Positions 21,786 through 31,741 of a stretch of DNA of 36,188 nt are shown in pieces. Position 1 is the stretch's first letter. Every line of letters begins with the position of its first letter. The position numbers and the translations under genes were made by a program. Source of the DNA: Sinorhizobium shofinae. GTDB lineage: Bacteria; Pseudomonadota; Alphaproteobacteria; Rhizobiales; Rhizobiaceae. Location: the NCBI GenBank assembly GCA_001704765.1, contig MBFK01000038.1, positions 1-36,188 on the forward strand, written 5' to 3'. The notes under the pieces are model-generated. The model saw only the letters and a list, made by a program, of their open reading frames with translations. It ran no database searches and was not told the origin of the DNA.

Positions 21786-22056
21786 GGGAAATTTTTCAAT
21801 CGTTCTGCCGATCTCCATTCCGGGTATCATCACTGGTGCGACCATTACCTTCTCTCTCGGCTTCGGTGATTTTATTGCTGCTACATTGGTCGGCGGTGCC
21901 GAGGGCGTCATGATCGCCGGCGTGGTCATCAACTTGATGGGCGTCTCATTCGATTGGCCGCTCGGCGCTGCGATCGGCGTCGTTGTTGTGGGCATGGCCC
22001 TTGCCCTGATGTCTGTCCTCAATCATCTCGAACACAAGGCAACGGTGCGGCTATGA
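21786..22056 (+). pseudogene. ABC transporter permease C-terminal fragment
   Basis: About 88 residues: FSIVLPISIPGIITGATITF, SLGFGDFIAATLVGG and three membrane segments to a stop at 22056. This is the end of a spermidine/putrescine-type (PotB/PotC-like) permease, and the substrate cannot be told. It has no start of its own: it is fused to the IS1380 scrap. The stop overlaps an ATG (ATGA) as in a transporter operon. Confidence 0.65.
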
Positions 22057-22115
22057 ATCTCACCTTCGGCTCCAAATGGCTGATTCATCCACTTGCCACA
22101 TTGACCTTGGTCGGC
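22053..22115 (+). pseudogene. N-terminal scrap of a second permease gene
   Basis: ATG in the previous stop codon, reading MNLTFGSKWLIHPLATLTLV, then unrelated sequence. It looks like the first 20 residues of the companion permease, cut off by rearrangement. Assignment is from position and hydrophobicity only. Confidence 0.35.
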
Positions 22116-22811
22116 TCGCACACCGTCAAAGGCAACGAAGCCGCCGCTCCAGTGCTGTCGTAAACGATCTTGATCGACCAGGCGTGGATGAGCCCGCTCC
22201 AAGGCACGTGCCGTCCGCGTTCCTGGAAGCGGAAGCTCAGTCACTTAGCCAACCGGCCAACTGAGCTCAATGACATCTCCGGTTCGGCAAGGAGGCCCTT
22301 CTTTTTCGCCGTGCGGAAAAACGTCTCGCGCGCCGCATTCACATGCATCTCTCCAACAAGGCATTTGCTTAACGCCTGCCAAGTGATGCGGGCGACGAGA
22401 TCCTCCGCGTCGGGTCGCTTTCGCTCCACGAAGACGATCGCTTGCTCACGGAACAGATTTCCTTCACGAGAGTGCGGCCATTTTGCGCATAGACCAGGTC
22501 GTTAAAGGATCCCCGCATCATGACCTCCGCCGTCGGGTCCAAAGAACTGTAACCGGACGCCCCGGTTTTCGGAGCGACTTTCATCTGGGAGGCACATCTT
22601 GGGCCTTCAAGATGTCAGCGTCATGTCGAAGGAAAGAGGCTGGCTACTCGACCTGGACTTCGTCGGCCGGAGTTTTTGGACTTATGCGGCCGATGTGCCA
22701 TTTCCGCCTTGTGGGTCTTGATGGGATTCGAACCAACGGCCATCCTTTGGATGGGCTAACGCCTTGAATATACAGCAAGGCTCGATAATTTGAATGCCGA
22801 GCCGCAAGGCA
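22116..22811. other. Unassigned stretch before hipA
   Basis: No gene recognised. On the minus strand, overlapping frames between 22241 and 22584 give fragments such as SFNDLVYAQNGRTLVKE and EDLVARITWQALSKCLVGEM, split by a frame change near 22465. They look like one decayed gene of unknown type. A TTCGAATC motif at about 22725 resembles a tRNA T-loop but no tRNA folds. Confidence 0.35.
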
Positions 22812-24041
22812 CTACTTCGCGAACTCACGATACAGCTCGACCGTCGGTGCGTGCGTATCGATCGTGTCGGCGACCTTGGCGGCCATCGGCAGATTTTTCT
22901 TTTCCGCCTCCCATACCGCCCTAAAACGTTCAACCGTCTCGCGCGCCGTGTCGATCACCAGCTTTTCGGAAAGCTCCGCTTTCGCAGCCAGATGCGCCAG
23001 CTCGTCCTTCGACAGCGCCGCCATCTTTTTTGTGCGGGAGAAATTGAGCGCCGCCGTATCTTCCCCCTCGATGTAAGGGATAGTCGACAACAAGTCATAC
23101 GCTGGCGAGAGCGCAGGGGTGCGGCGATCAGGATAGATGAGCGACCAGTTCTTCAGGTGCATGTCGCCATTGCCGATTAGCGTGCTGAAGACTAGACGCC
23201 GGATGAATTCCGCCACGTCGGCCGTGCTGGTTTCGATCCCCAGCACGCGGCCGATCATCCGGTAATTGCCCTTATCGTATTTGTGGTCGGGAAAGACGCC
23301 GAAGACTTGCGCAAAGTCCTCGATATGCACCGCTCCCTCCGGCGTGCGGTCAAAACGCTTGATCGCCAGCGCCTGCCCGTGCAGTTCACCCACCCCCTGC
23401 GGCAGGCCGCTTACGGCGTCGAGATCAACCAGCTGGAGCTCAGGCACGTCCATACCCATCATGCGGGCGATGGTCATCATCGCGAACTCATTCTCGGGCA
23501 CGCCGCTATATTGCTGAGACGGCAGCTTCACGATCCACGAGCCACCCGTGCCCTCGGCCGGAATGGTCAAGCCGCCGCCCTTTTTGTCGTTCTTAAAGGC
23601 CGAGAACTTCAGCTGCACACCTGCCAGCGAAAAGCGCAGCGCGTTCGGCCGCGCTTCGACGATAGCCTGCTCGTCATCCGGAGGCGCGTCATCCCCTTCG
23701 GAGGGATGCACCGTCACAGCCCCAGGCAGGTCGCGGCCGAGCATCCAGAGCAGGAAGAATTCACGCGACGGCTTCACACCCGCACGATCAGCGAGGTATT
23801 TGCGCAGCGGTCCTTCCGGCAGTAGGTTCGAGAAGAAGGGAGGGACCACCATGTTGTACGGCCTGAACTTCGTGATGAGCGCCCCGAACGGGTCTTTCAG
23901 GGACAGGCTAAGCGTCCGCCGCTTTTCGTCTTCGATATAAGCCTCGTTGAACGCGAAGATGGTGCGCCCGTCCTGCAGATTCGTCAGGGTCGAAACCGGT
24001 TCCCCATACAGCCTGACATCGAGTACCGTGACCTTAGGCAT
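22812..24041 (-). CDS. hipA: HipA-family serine/threonine kinase toxin
   Basis: 409 aa from ATG 24041 (MPKVTVLDVRLYGEPV); an upstream ATG at 24065 is less likely. The N-terminal domain contains PPFFSNLLPEGPLRKYL. The kinase core contains SWIVKLPSQQYSGVPENEF and LAIKRFDR. The catalytic loop is IGNGDMHLKNWSLIY (Asp and Asn), followed by the metal-binding LSPAYDLLST. In E. coli HipA phosphorylates glutamyl-tRNA synthetase and induces persistence. The target here is not known. It overlaps hipB by 8 nt. Confidence 0.93.
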   Translation of the reverse strand: MPKVTVLDVRLYGEPVSTLTNLQDGRTIFAFNEAYIEDEKRRTLSLSLKDPFGALITKFRPYNMVVPPFFSNLLPEGPLRKYLADRAGVKPSREFFLLWMLGRDLPGAVTVHPSEGDDAPPDDEQAIVEARPNALRFSLAGVQLKFSAFKNDKKGGGLTIPAEGTGGSWIVKLPSQQYSGVPENEFAMMTIARMMGMDVPELQLVDLDAVSGLPQGVGELHGQALAIKRFDRTPEGAVHIEDFAQVFGVFPDHKYDKGNYRMIGRVLGIETSTADVAEFIRRLVFSTLIGNGDMHLKNWSLIYPDRRTPALSPAYDLLSTIPYIEGEDTAALNFSRTKKMAALSKDELAHLAAKAELSEKLVIDTARETVERFRAVWEAEKKNLPMAAKVADTIDTHAPTVELYREFAK

Positions 24042-24624
24042 TATCGTCTTCCTCATCCAGCGCATAGGCCGAGCGAGGGACCGCGTCGTCGCGGTCGCGG
24101 TGCACCGCGGCGTTGCGTAGGTGTCTTACGGCATGTGCGATCCTGCTCAGTTCCTGACGGGATGGAGGATCAGCCTGCCACCGGTCGAGGCGTGCAGTCG
24201 CCTCGTTGAATGTGTCCATCTCCTCGGCCGACAGAGGAAGATGCCGTAAGAGCGCGAGGCTATCTTTGAATGTATCTGCCTCGGAAGCACTACCGAACCC
24301 GCCCCTGTGCTGCGCAAACCACCGCTCAAGGCGCCCCACCAGTTTGCGCTGGTCGGATGTCAGGACATCACTCGATGCCGATGCACTATCGAGGATATTG
24401 CGGATTGCCGGCATCAGTTTTTTCGGGGCAAGGACTATCTCGAGGTCGAGCGCGCGCGCCACATCCACTAGGCTGCCAAGTCCGGGCTCCATGGTGCCCC
24501 GTTCTATCTGAGAAATATGGCTTTGCGTCAGGCCCGATCGTGCGCTCAGCTCGCGCTGGCTCATTTTCTGCGCTTCGCGCGCAGCGCGCAGCTGCTGCGT
24601 TATATGCTCCGTTTTATATGCCAT
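24034..24624 (-). CDS. hipB: HipB-type antitoxin/repressor with extended C-terminus
   Basis: 196 aa from the ATG at 24624 (AGGA 7 nt upstream). Residues 7-70 are an XRE helix-turn-helix: LRAAREAQKMSQRELSARSG, LTQSHISQIERGTMEPGL. The other 120 residues are not found in the 88-aa E. coli HipB: a helical region (LTSDQRKLVGRLERWFAQHR) and an acidic end (DEEDDNA). The extension may hold extra contacts to HipA. It represses its own operon through the inverted repeat just upstream. Confidence 0.88.
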   Translation of the reverse strand: MAYKTEHITQQLRAAREAQKMSQRELSARSGLTQSHISQIERGTMEPGLGSLVDVARALDLEIVLAPKKLMPAIRNILDSASASSDVLTSDQRKLVGRLERWFAQHRGGFGSASEADTFKDSLALLRHLPLSAEEMDTFNEATARLDRWQADPPSRQELSRIAHAVRHLRNAAVHRDRDDAVPRSAYALDEEDDNA

Positions 24625-24627
24625 ATC

Positions 24628-24666
24628 ATTATCCTGTATCGCAGGATGCGAAACATACAGGATAAT
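24628..24666. promoter_or_regulatory. hipBA operator
   Basis: ATTATCCTGTAT (24628-24639) and ATACAGGATAAT (24655-24666) form a perfect 12-bp inverted repeat with a 15-nt spacer containing another GGATG. The arms carry TATCC/GGATA, the half-sites bound by E. coli HipB. The gene-proximal arm also supplies the AGGA ribosome-binding site of hipB. Confidence 0.75.
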
Positions 24667-24776
24667 ATATAGAGGATTCTCAGAGCAATGCAATGTCGAT
24701 ATACAAAACCGTATCAAAACGCTGACTTATATGGAATTATATATCAACTTGCAGTCTTAGGACTCACAGTTACCCA

Positions 24777-25202
24777 TCAGCTCCTATAGCCACCCATCAG
24801 TGCGCGCAGCAGATCAACCTGCGCAGACCCTGCAGGTATCGTGTCTGCTGTAAAGGGGACATTGATGTAGGCTTGCCCGTCCGGTTGCGACCGCGCATGC
24901 ACGCCGAATTCCTCGAAAAGCCGGAAGCCTACCGCCCCGACATCGACCAGCGCATTGTAGCTGCCCCATTTCCCCCGAGTACCCCATAGCGTGCGCTGCT
25001 GGTCCACCAACCGGCCAATGGCAGTGACAAAGGCACGATCCTCGGTCGGTAGCTCAGGCGCCACTTCGCAGAGCGTACCGGTATCGTTCATCCCGTCCAG
25101 ATGAGCGAACAGGTAGGACGCGATCCGCAGGGGCTCAAGGATGACAATGCCGACGTCATGGAAGACGTGCACCACCATGCAGCCGATATGACTGGATAGC
25201 AT
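24777..25202 (-). CDS. Hypothetical protein
   Basis: 141 aa. Composition and third-position GC look coding, and no competing frame is better. It is mixed alpha/beta with a motif GTRGKWGSYNALVDVGAVGF and no membrane segment or signal peptide. I do not recognise the family. An internal ATG at residue 9 is an alternative start. It follows hipBA on the same strand but lies upstream of the hipBA operator, so it is a separate unit. Confidence 0.5.
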   Translation of the reverse strand: MLSSHIGCMVVHVFHDVGIVILEPLRIASYLFAHLDGMNDTGTLCEVAPELPTEDRAFVTAIGRLVDQQRTLWGTRGKWGSYNALVDVGAVGFRLFEEFGVHARSQPDGQAYINVPFTADTIPAGSAQVDLLRALMGGYRS

Positions 25203-25275
25203 CGCGCGCTCTGATACGACAATCCGTCAGCCCGATCGCGAGATTGTTATCGATACCGGATCAATACTCCCCAAA

Positions 25276-25691
25276 TGTGCCGTTTGAATCTTCCCCAGTT
25301 TGCGCCGTGACCGGTCTTCCGGGGCGCGCCCCGGAAGATTGGTCGCATGTCATCACCGATACTACTTCCGATTGTCGGAAGGGGGATGTTGGTGATCAAG
25401 CTCGGGGAGATGATGATGATCTTGGATTTGCATCGACAAGGCTTATCGGTGTCGGCGATCGCCAGGCAGACCGGCGCGGACCGAAAGACTGTCCGCAAGT
25501 ATATCGATCGCGGTCTGGAAGCGCCGGCCTATGGGCCAAGGAGACCACGCGCGACGGTGATAGACCCATTCGCTGCTTATCTTCGGGAGCGCGTGGCGGC
25601 CTATCCTGGGCTAACGGCGCGACGACTTCTGCGCGAGCTGAAGGAGCGCGGCTACAGCGGCGGCTATACCGCTGTCACCAAAGCGGCATAA
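25276..25691 (+). pseudogene. istA: IS21-family istA, N-terminal fragment
   Basis: Left end probably at TGTGCCGTTTGAATC (25276). The ATG at 25386 gives IKLGEMMMILDLHRQGLSVS, AIARQTGADRKTVRKYIDRG and YLRERVAAYPGLTARRLLRE, the helix-turn-helix start of IstA transposase. It ends at GGYTAVTK then AA-stop. The DDE catalytic region is missing, and the C-terminal end reappears at about 26007. Confidence 0.8.
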
Positions 25692-25707
25692 ATTGCCTGA
25701 CACGCAT

Positions 25708-26037
25708 TCAGCCGCCATGGCTGCGCTCGATTTGCTCGATCAATGCCGCCAGGGTTGCCAGATCATCTGGACGCACGAACGACCTACCGGCCGCGATCTC
25801 AATGAAAACATCGGGGGCAGCGACGTCCGTCCATGACGCAAGCAGAGAGCGAAGCCGCCCATCCGCGTCGTAGAACATGACGCGGTCCTCGCCCCAGTTC
25901 TGCTTGCGTGTCGACAACACGAAGCGCTGGCCGCGCCACGGATGGAACGGGTGCGTGACCTCGAATTCTATACGCGCTTGAGTGTCAGTACGAACTGCAG
26001 TCCTGGACTTGAAAGAAAGCCAAGGTCGAGAGGCCAT
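25708..26037 (-). CDS. DUF5372 family protein
   Basis: 109 aa, with EFEVTHPFHPWRGQRFVLST, NWGEDRVMFYDADGRL, SWTDVAAPDVFIEIAAGRSF and a final helix. This fits DUF5372, small proteins that accompany transposable elements and whose function is unknown. It lies antisense between the two halves of istA. The first 17 or so residues overlap istA-derived sequence, so the native start was probably lost and the present one may be artificial. Confidence 0.55.
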   Translation of the reverse strand: MASRPWLSFKSRTAVRTDTQARIEFEVTHPFHPWRGQRFVLSTRKQNWGEDRVMFYDADGRLRSLLASWTDVAAPDVFIEIAAGRSFVRPDDLATLAALIEQIERSHGG

Positions 26038-26330
26038 TCCGCTACATACGCGAAGACTTCTTCCTGGCTCGCTCGTTCCGCAACCTTGATGACCTGAACG
26101 CGCAGCTGCGCCATTGGCTGGATACCGTCGCCAATCCCAGGGTGCATGCCACGACCTTGCGCGTCGTCAATGAGGCTTTCGCCGAAGAGCGATCTCATCT
26201 ACGGCCACTTCCCCTGGCCCGTTTCCGATCGGTCCTGAAGCTGGAGCGGCGAATCTCGCGTGACGGCATGGTCATGACGCTGTTGCAACGGCTATGGCTC
26301 GGGAGACCCGCCGATGAGCGCCGCCCTTGA
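26007..26330 (+). pseudogene. istA: IS21-family istA, C-terminal fragment
   Basis: Reads ERPFRYIREDFFLARSFRNL, DDLNAQLRHWLDTVANPRVH and EAFAEERSHLRPLP, the standard IstA C-terminus. The part between this and the N-terminal fragment (DDE core) has been replaced by the DUF5372 gene. It ends next to istB as in a complete IS21 element. Confidence 0.75.
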
Positions 26331-26545
26331 TGCTATGCCGTCGATGATCGAACGCATCCGTCACGATCTCGTCGGCCTCAAGATGCCGCGTGCTCTCGAG
26401 GCGCTCGACCACGTGGTCCGCCGCCTCGAGCATGGCGAACTCTCAGCCCTGGAAGCAATCGACATCCTTCTATCGGAGGAACTGACCCTGCGTGAGAACA
26501 GCCGCATCAAAACGGCTCTTCGCATGGGACGCCTTGCAACCATCA
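26314..26545 (+). pseudogene. istB: IS21-family istB, N-terminal fragment
   Basis: Starts MSAALDAMPSMIERIRHDLV and continues GLKMPRALEALDHVVRRLEH, LLSEELTLRENSRIKTALRM up to LATI. This is the N-terminus of the IstB AAA+ helper. The match ends before the Walker A motif, near 26545, and the open frame continues into unrelated sequence antisense to the XRE gene. Confidence 0.8.
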
Positions 26546-26679
26546 CCATCCGCCATCCCAAATCTCCAGCTCTTGCCGAAAACCTTCTGGCAGAATCCTC
26601 AATGTTCACAAACACGCGAAATCAATGGGATGTAAGCGGCGCATACGCTCGATTTTACCCTGCAGTAGGATTATTCGCC

Positions 26680-26907
26680 TCATCGCGTGCCAAACGGAGT
26701 CTCATCAGTCGGGGTAACCAACTCGACGTGACTAACACCCAAGGCTTGAGCCAGCTCATAAAGAGTAATCACGGTAGGGTTGCGTCGCCCGCGCTCAAGG
26801 CTGCTCAGATATTGTTGGCTGAAACCGGAACGAGCTTCGACCTCTTCCTGTGTCAGGCCCTTCTCCCGACGCAGGCGGGCGAAATTAGAGCCGACCAGCT
26901 TGCGCAT
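26680..26907 (-). CDS. Small XRE-family regulator
   Basis: About 75 aa (MRKLVGSNFARLRREKGLTQ, then EEVEARSGFSQQYLSSLERG and NPTVITLYELAQALGV), a compact Cro/CI helix-turn-helix with nothing else. ATG at 26913 or 26907. Its promoter region holds an inverted repeat (26929-26969), so self-repression is likely. It stands between the IS21 remnant and traM and could be a stray antitoxin-like or phage-like regulator. Confidence 0.8.
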   Translation of the reverse strand: MRKLVGSNFARLRREKGLTQEEVEARSGFSQQYLSSLERGRRNPTVITLYELAQALGVSHVELVTPTDETPFGTR

Positions 26908-26928
26908 ATCCATGCGCTGAAAGATCGT

Positions 26929-26969
26929 CGTTTACACACCATAAGTTTATCAACTAAAGTATGTAAACG
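26929..26969 (-). promoter_or_regulatory. Promoter/operator of the XRE gene
   Basis: CGTTTACA (26929-26936) and TGTAAACG (26962-26969) form an 8-bp inverted repeat with a 25-nt spacer. On the minus strand TTTACA, 17 nt and TTATGG make a plausible -35/-10 pair between the arms. It lies 16-22 nt before the start codon. Confidence 0.5.
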
Positions 26970-26998
26970 CGGCGGCGCGGAACGCCCGTCGGCTCGAA

Positions 26999-27033
26999 GC
27001 AGTTGTTTAAATGTCGAGTTTAGATTCAACTGC
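26999..27033 (+). promoter_or_regulatory. Inverted repeat upstream of traM
   Basis: GCAGTTG (26999-27005) and CAACTGC (27027-27033) face each other over 21 nt, about 100 nt before traM. It is AT-rich in the middle. It could be an operator in the traM promoter, but it does not match a tra box. Confidence 0.3.
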
Positions 27034-27131
27034 CTTGCCTCAAGCCCAGAGAATTTGGCCGTAGCGGCTAGACCGATACAATGCCGACCTTGGGTGCTGG
27101 GCAGTGAGGAAATCAAATCAGGGAGAAGCGG

Positions 27132-27455
27132 ATGAACGATATGGGCTCATCCGAGGTGAACGACGAAAGCAAGGAGAAAGAAGCGCGCTACAGTGTCATG
27201 ACCAAGTCAGAGCTTGAGGCACTGGCAGTTTCCGCGATTCGCGAACACCGCCGGCTCCTCTGGGCCGATCAGGCCGTTTACGAGGAGTGGTTGCGCGCAA
27301 GCGACGATCCGTCGATTTCCGGTCCGGTCCTCCAGACGCTCCAGGATGAGTACGTTGCACGCCAGAAGAGGTCGGAGGCCCAACAGGAGGAGCTATCGGA
27401 CATTCTGGACGCGCTTGGCTTTGTGCCCGACGTGCCTTTCGACGATGACAACTAG
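27132..27455 (+). CDS. traM: TraM, antiactivator of TraR
   Basis: 107 aa, close to the 102 aa of Ti TraM. Matching segments are ELEALAVSAIREHRRLL and, at the end, LSDILDALGFVPDVP (Ti: DLETITIDAIRTHRRLV and LISILGFIPKV). It is helical and carries no DNA-binding motif. TraM binds TraR and prevents it from activating tra genes until enough autoinducer is present. GGGAGAAG precedes the ATG. It converges on traR with only 3 nt between stop codons. The acidic N- and C-termini are longer than in Ti TraM. Confidence 0.82.
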   Translation: MNDMGSSEVNDESKEKEARYSVMTKSELEALAVSAIREHRRLLWADQAVYEEWLRASDDPSISGPVLQTLQDEYVARQKRSEAQQEELSDILDALGFVPDVPFDDDN

Positions 27456-27458
27456 AAC

Positions 27459-28470
<1,012 letters not shown>

Positions 28471-29765
28471 CTAATTGTCACGATAGGCGGACGGAAAGAT
28501 GATGTCCTGGTCAACGAGGACATTGAACTTATAGCCGGGTCGGATGCGGATTGTTGGCTGGACGTTCAGGTTCTTCGATATGGTCTGCTCAGCCACCCGG
28601 CCGAACGATTCAGCGAAGTCTCGGCGTACGGCGTCTGAGGCAGTATCCTGTGTCGCCAGCGTCGAGCTCTCGGGCATCGACATATCGATTCCGGTCCCAA
28701 TCAGCGCGATCAGCGCTGCCGAACTCCAAGTGCGCCAGAGATGCCGGTCGACCTTGTCCTTGAAGCCACCATAGCCCTCGGCGTCCGTGCCAGCCATACC
28801 GCCAATCTGCAGGGTCGATCCATTTGGGAAAATGAGATCGGTCCAGACGACGAGAACGCGCTCCTGGCCAAACGAGACCTTTGAGTCATAGCGCCCGAAC
28901 AGTTTGGCGCCCTGCGGGATAAGCAACCGGTAGCCGGTGGCGCTGTCATAGACATTCTGGCTGACCTGCGCTGTGATGCGACCCGGGAGGTCGGAATTGA
29001 GGCGGTGATCAAGGTGGCGGGAATGACCGAGCCGCGCTTCAACTCATAGACCGACATCTGCGGCACGACCCGATTTGGGAGGTAGCCAACATCCTTGATG
29101 TCCTGGTTGAAGAAATCCTCCTTCGACGCCTGGGCGTTCGGATCGAGGTTCTCGCCCATGATCCCCGATTTCATGGCGGCGGCGTAGAGGTCCGACGCAT
29201 TGTTGGTTGCTGCCGTGGGATTTTGACCGGTGTCACTGGCGTTCCTGGCTACTTTCTCGACATCGGAAATATCCACCTTCAACGGCGAGTCCAAAGCGGT
29301 TGCTCGTGCCTGCAGCCGGGCCATCCGCTGCCGCCGGACCTCGCGGATAATTTGTTCGTCCTGCTCGCGCTTCAGGCGCGCCTTCCATTCTTCCTCCGTT
29401 TCGAGCCGCGGGCGTCGCTCTTCCGGTTCCGTAGGCCGGTCGACGACAGTCGGTTCCTTGTCGACCTTCTGTTTCATGGCGGGCGTCGGCTGAAACGCTT
29501 CCCGTTCCACCGGCTCGCCGATGATACCGTCGGTGACGCCGCGCTTGAGCTGGTCGCCGAAATTCGTTGCCGGGGTATTCGATGCGCTGTGGATATCATT
29601 GTTGCGGTTGAACGGAAGACCGCGCCATGCCAGTCCGATGACGACGACGCCGACGAACAGCGCAACGATGACGATGGCGACGATGATCGGCAGGCGATTG
29701 AGACGGCGCATGCCGTTCTGATCTTCTGTCTCGTTGGCGGCACCAAGCCGCAGAGACTGGACCAT
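28471..29765 (-). pseudogene. trbI: TrbI (VirB10 family), one frameshift
   Basis: The first frame (from 29765) has a short cytoplasmic part, a membrane segment (about 25-48), a Pro/Glu/Arg-rich periplasmic stretch and YELKRGSVIPATLITA. A base is missing near 29000. The other frame continues SATGYRLLIPQGAKLFGRYD, LIFPNGSTLQIGGM and GYKFNVLVDQDIIFP to the stop at 28471. Restored length is about 431 aa, as in Ti TrbI. TrbI spans both membranes and forms the channel core with TrbG and TrbH. As written, the beta-barrel domain is lost and transfer should fail. It is otherwise undamaged, so a sequence error is possible. Confidence 0.88.
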
Positions 29766-29776
29766 ATCTGTCTCCG

Positions 29777-30223
29777 TCAGTTGCGCTGCATGATGGAAAG
29801 CGGACTTGCCGGCACAGCACCCGCTGCCGTTGCCGAGTAGGCCCGGCCAAGCGCGATAGAGGGCGTCGAAAGTCGCGCGAGCACCTGACCGTCAACACCG
29901 TCGATCGAATAGCCGAGCTCGACCAGTTTCACGTCCTTGCCGACCCTGCCGACCTTGCCATCAGTCACGACCGTATAGCCCCAGCCTTTCAGCGCCGCCT
30001 CGAGCGCGCTCGCGAAATCCGACGAGTCTTTTTCGATCTTGATGGTCGTCGTCGCAGACGGGCCGATCTGCTCGGCGAGCCGGCTTGCCATATCGCCGGC
30101 AATCGCGCTCGCCGCGGGCCCGGTGACGGTGGTTGGCGTGGAACTGGTCGTCAGCCCGTCCTCGGCCGTTTGGCAGCCGGAAAGAATAGCCACCGTAACG
30201 AAGGAGATCAGAAGCTTCCGCAT
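29777..30223 (-). CDS. trbH: TrbH lipoprotein
   Basis: 148 aa. A lipoprotein signal peptide MRKLLISFVTVAILSGC has the lipobox LSGC. Then TSSTPTTVTGPAASAIAGDM, SRLAEQIGPSATTTIKIEKD, ALEAALKGWGYTVV and VLARLSTPSIALGRAY match Ti-type TrbH. It probably plays the VirB7-like role of stabilising TrbG at the outer membrane. It starts 3 nt after trbG and ends 11 nt before trbI. Confidence 0.9.
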   Translation of the reverse strand: MRKLLISFVTVAILSGCQTAEDGLTTSSTPTTVTGPAASAIAGDMASRLAEQIGPSATTTIKIEKDSSDFASALEAALKGWGYTVVTDGKVGRVGKDVKLVELGYSIDGVDGQVLARLSTPSIALGRAYSATAAGAVPASPLSIMQRN

Positions 30224-30226
30224 CGT

Positions 30227-31038
30227 TCAGCCTCCCCGCCGAATAGTGATCTTCTGCTGCCGCCAGCCGACGCCGGAGACGAGGATCGCCTTGTCGACCG
30301 CGTAGTCCACGATCATCATGTCATTCTTCATGCGGTAGTTGACGATGCGGTTTTGGCCGCCGCTGACGACGAAGAGCACCGGCGCGTCCTGTCCGGAGAT
30401 CGATTTCGAGAATTGGACGTAGGTTTTTGCGCCGTCCGAATAGACCCGTTTCGGCTTCCACGGCGCGCTCCCGCTGACCGAGTAGGAGAAGTTCGGCTTG
30501 TCGGGTGCCGTTCCTGGAATGCCGCCGGTCTCGAGCCTTGAATTGATGTCAGCAAGCTTCGTCGAAACGTCCTCCGTATACTCGAAACCGACCCGGGCCA
30601 TATACTGGCTCGGATGGGATTTCAGCTGGATGTGATAGGTGCGGCGCGACGTCGTGACCACCATCGAGGTCACAAGTCCGGGCTCCGATGGCTTGACGAT
30701 CAGGTGGATCGCCTGCCCGCCTATGGCACCCGATGTCGCAGGTTCGACCTTCCAGCGCACGCTATCGCCAACGAGAACGTCACGGACGATTTCGCCGCCT
30801 TGCAATTCGATATCGCAGACCTGCAAGGGCGAGCAGACGACCGACGGCTGCGTCTCGCCGTACAGGAAGATGACCTTGCCGTCGGACCAGTCGTCACCAA
30901 CCCGGCCGTGCCGCGCCATTTCCTCGAAATACTGGTGCCCTTCACCTCATTGGTGGTCATGCTCTGCGCTTCAGCGGCGCTCGCAAAGACGAGTGTTGCC
31001 AGGCAGCCGGCGGCTGCGATCAATCCGGTTCTGTGCAT
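30227..31038 (-). pseudogene. trbG: TrbG (VirB9 family), one frameshift
   Basis: The first frame gives a signal peptide MHRTGLIAAAGCLATLVFAS, AAEAQ and TTNEVKGT. A single A seems missing near 30932 (expected [12 protein letters not shown]). The second frame carries the VirB9 domain: [40 protein letters not shown] and [20 protein letters not shown], ending at 30227. Restored length is about 270 aa. TrbG is the outer-membrane-associated channel component. As written, only about 35 residues would be made, unless an internal start at 30919 is used without a signal peptide. Confidence 0.88.
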
Positions 31039-31055
31039 TGAGAATTCCCCTGCCC

Positions 31056-31718
31056 TTAAAGCTGCGCTGTCCAGTCAAAATCCCGGACATAAAGGCCGAT
31101 TGGATTGAGGCGGATGGTTGCCTCGTCCTGCGGCGCGGTGAGTGTCACCGTCGCGATGCCCCGGAACCGGCGCGTGCCGATCTCCTTGCCCTTGCGGTCC
31201 CGTTCGTATTCGGTCCAGTCGATCTGATAGGTCTGGTTTGAGAGCGCCACGATGTTGTTGACTTCGATCGCGACCGTTGCGGTTTTCGCCTTCTCGAATG
31301 GCGAATTGCCTCGGAACCAGGCGTTGATCTTCTCCGTCGATGGATGCGAGGTCCGAAGGAGCGCGTAGGTGCGGTCGATATATTGTTTCTGCACCGCGGC
31401 GTCCGGCGTGATCGAACGGAAGCTGGTCACGAAATTGCCGAGCGTGGCGCGCACTACCCGCACATCCGCATATTCAATCTGTTCGGGGAAACCGGTCGTG
31501 ACCGACGTGCCAAGCTTGTCGACCTGGACGATGTAAGGCACGAGCTTGACCTCGGTGCTGAGATACATAGCATATCCGAAACCGATTACGGCCATGGCCA
31601 GGCCCAGAATGCCGACTGTGCGCCATGCCGCGGCGGCTCGCACATAGGATCCGTATCGTTCCGTCCATTCCTGCCGCGCGGCAAGATAGGGGTTTTCGGG
31701 GGCGCGGTTCGCTGCCAT
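31056..31718 (-). CDS. trbF: TrbF (VirB8 family)
   Basis: 220 aa: [20 protein letters not shown], a single membrane segment (about 30-52), then the periplasmic VirB8 domain with [21 protein letters not shown] and [10 protein letters not shown]. It is an inner-membrane assembly factor of the mating channel. The frame is intact, with 23 nt to trbL and 17 nt to trbG. Confidence 0.93.
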   Translation of the reverse strand: MAANRAPENPYLAARQEWTERYGSYVRAAAAWRTVGILGLAMAVIGFGYAMYLSTEVKLVPYIVQVDKLGTSVTTGFPEQIEYADVRVVRATLGNFVTSFRSITPDAAVQKQYIDRTYALLRTSHPSTEKINAWFRGNSPFEKAKTATVAIEVNNIVALSNQTYQIDWTEYERDRKGKEIGTRRFRGIATVTLTAPQDEATIRLNPIGLYVRDFDWTAQL

Positions 31719-31741
31719 CGTCTATCACTTTCTGATTGCTG

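Noticed and set aside
22700..22770. tRNA-like stretch on the minus strand with GGTTCGAATCCCATC
   Set aside because: The T-loop is convincing, but the T stem has a mismatch, the anticodon arm would lack a normal loop (no T at position 33) and no 5' half is found. At most a decayed tRNA end.
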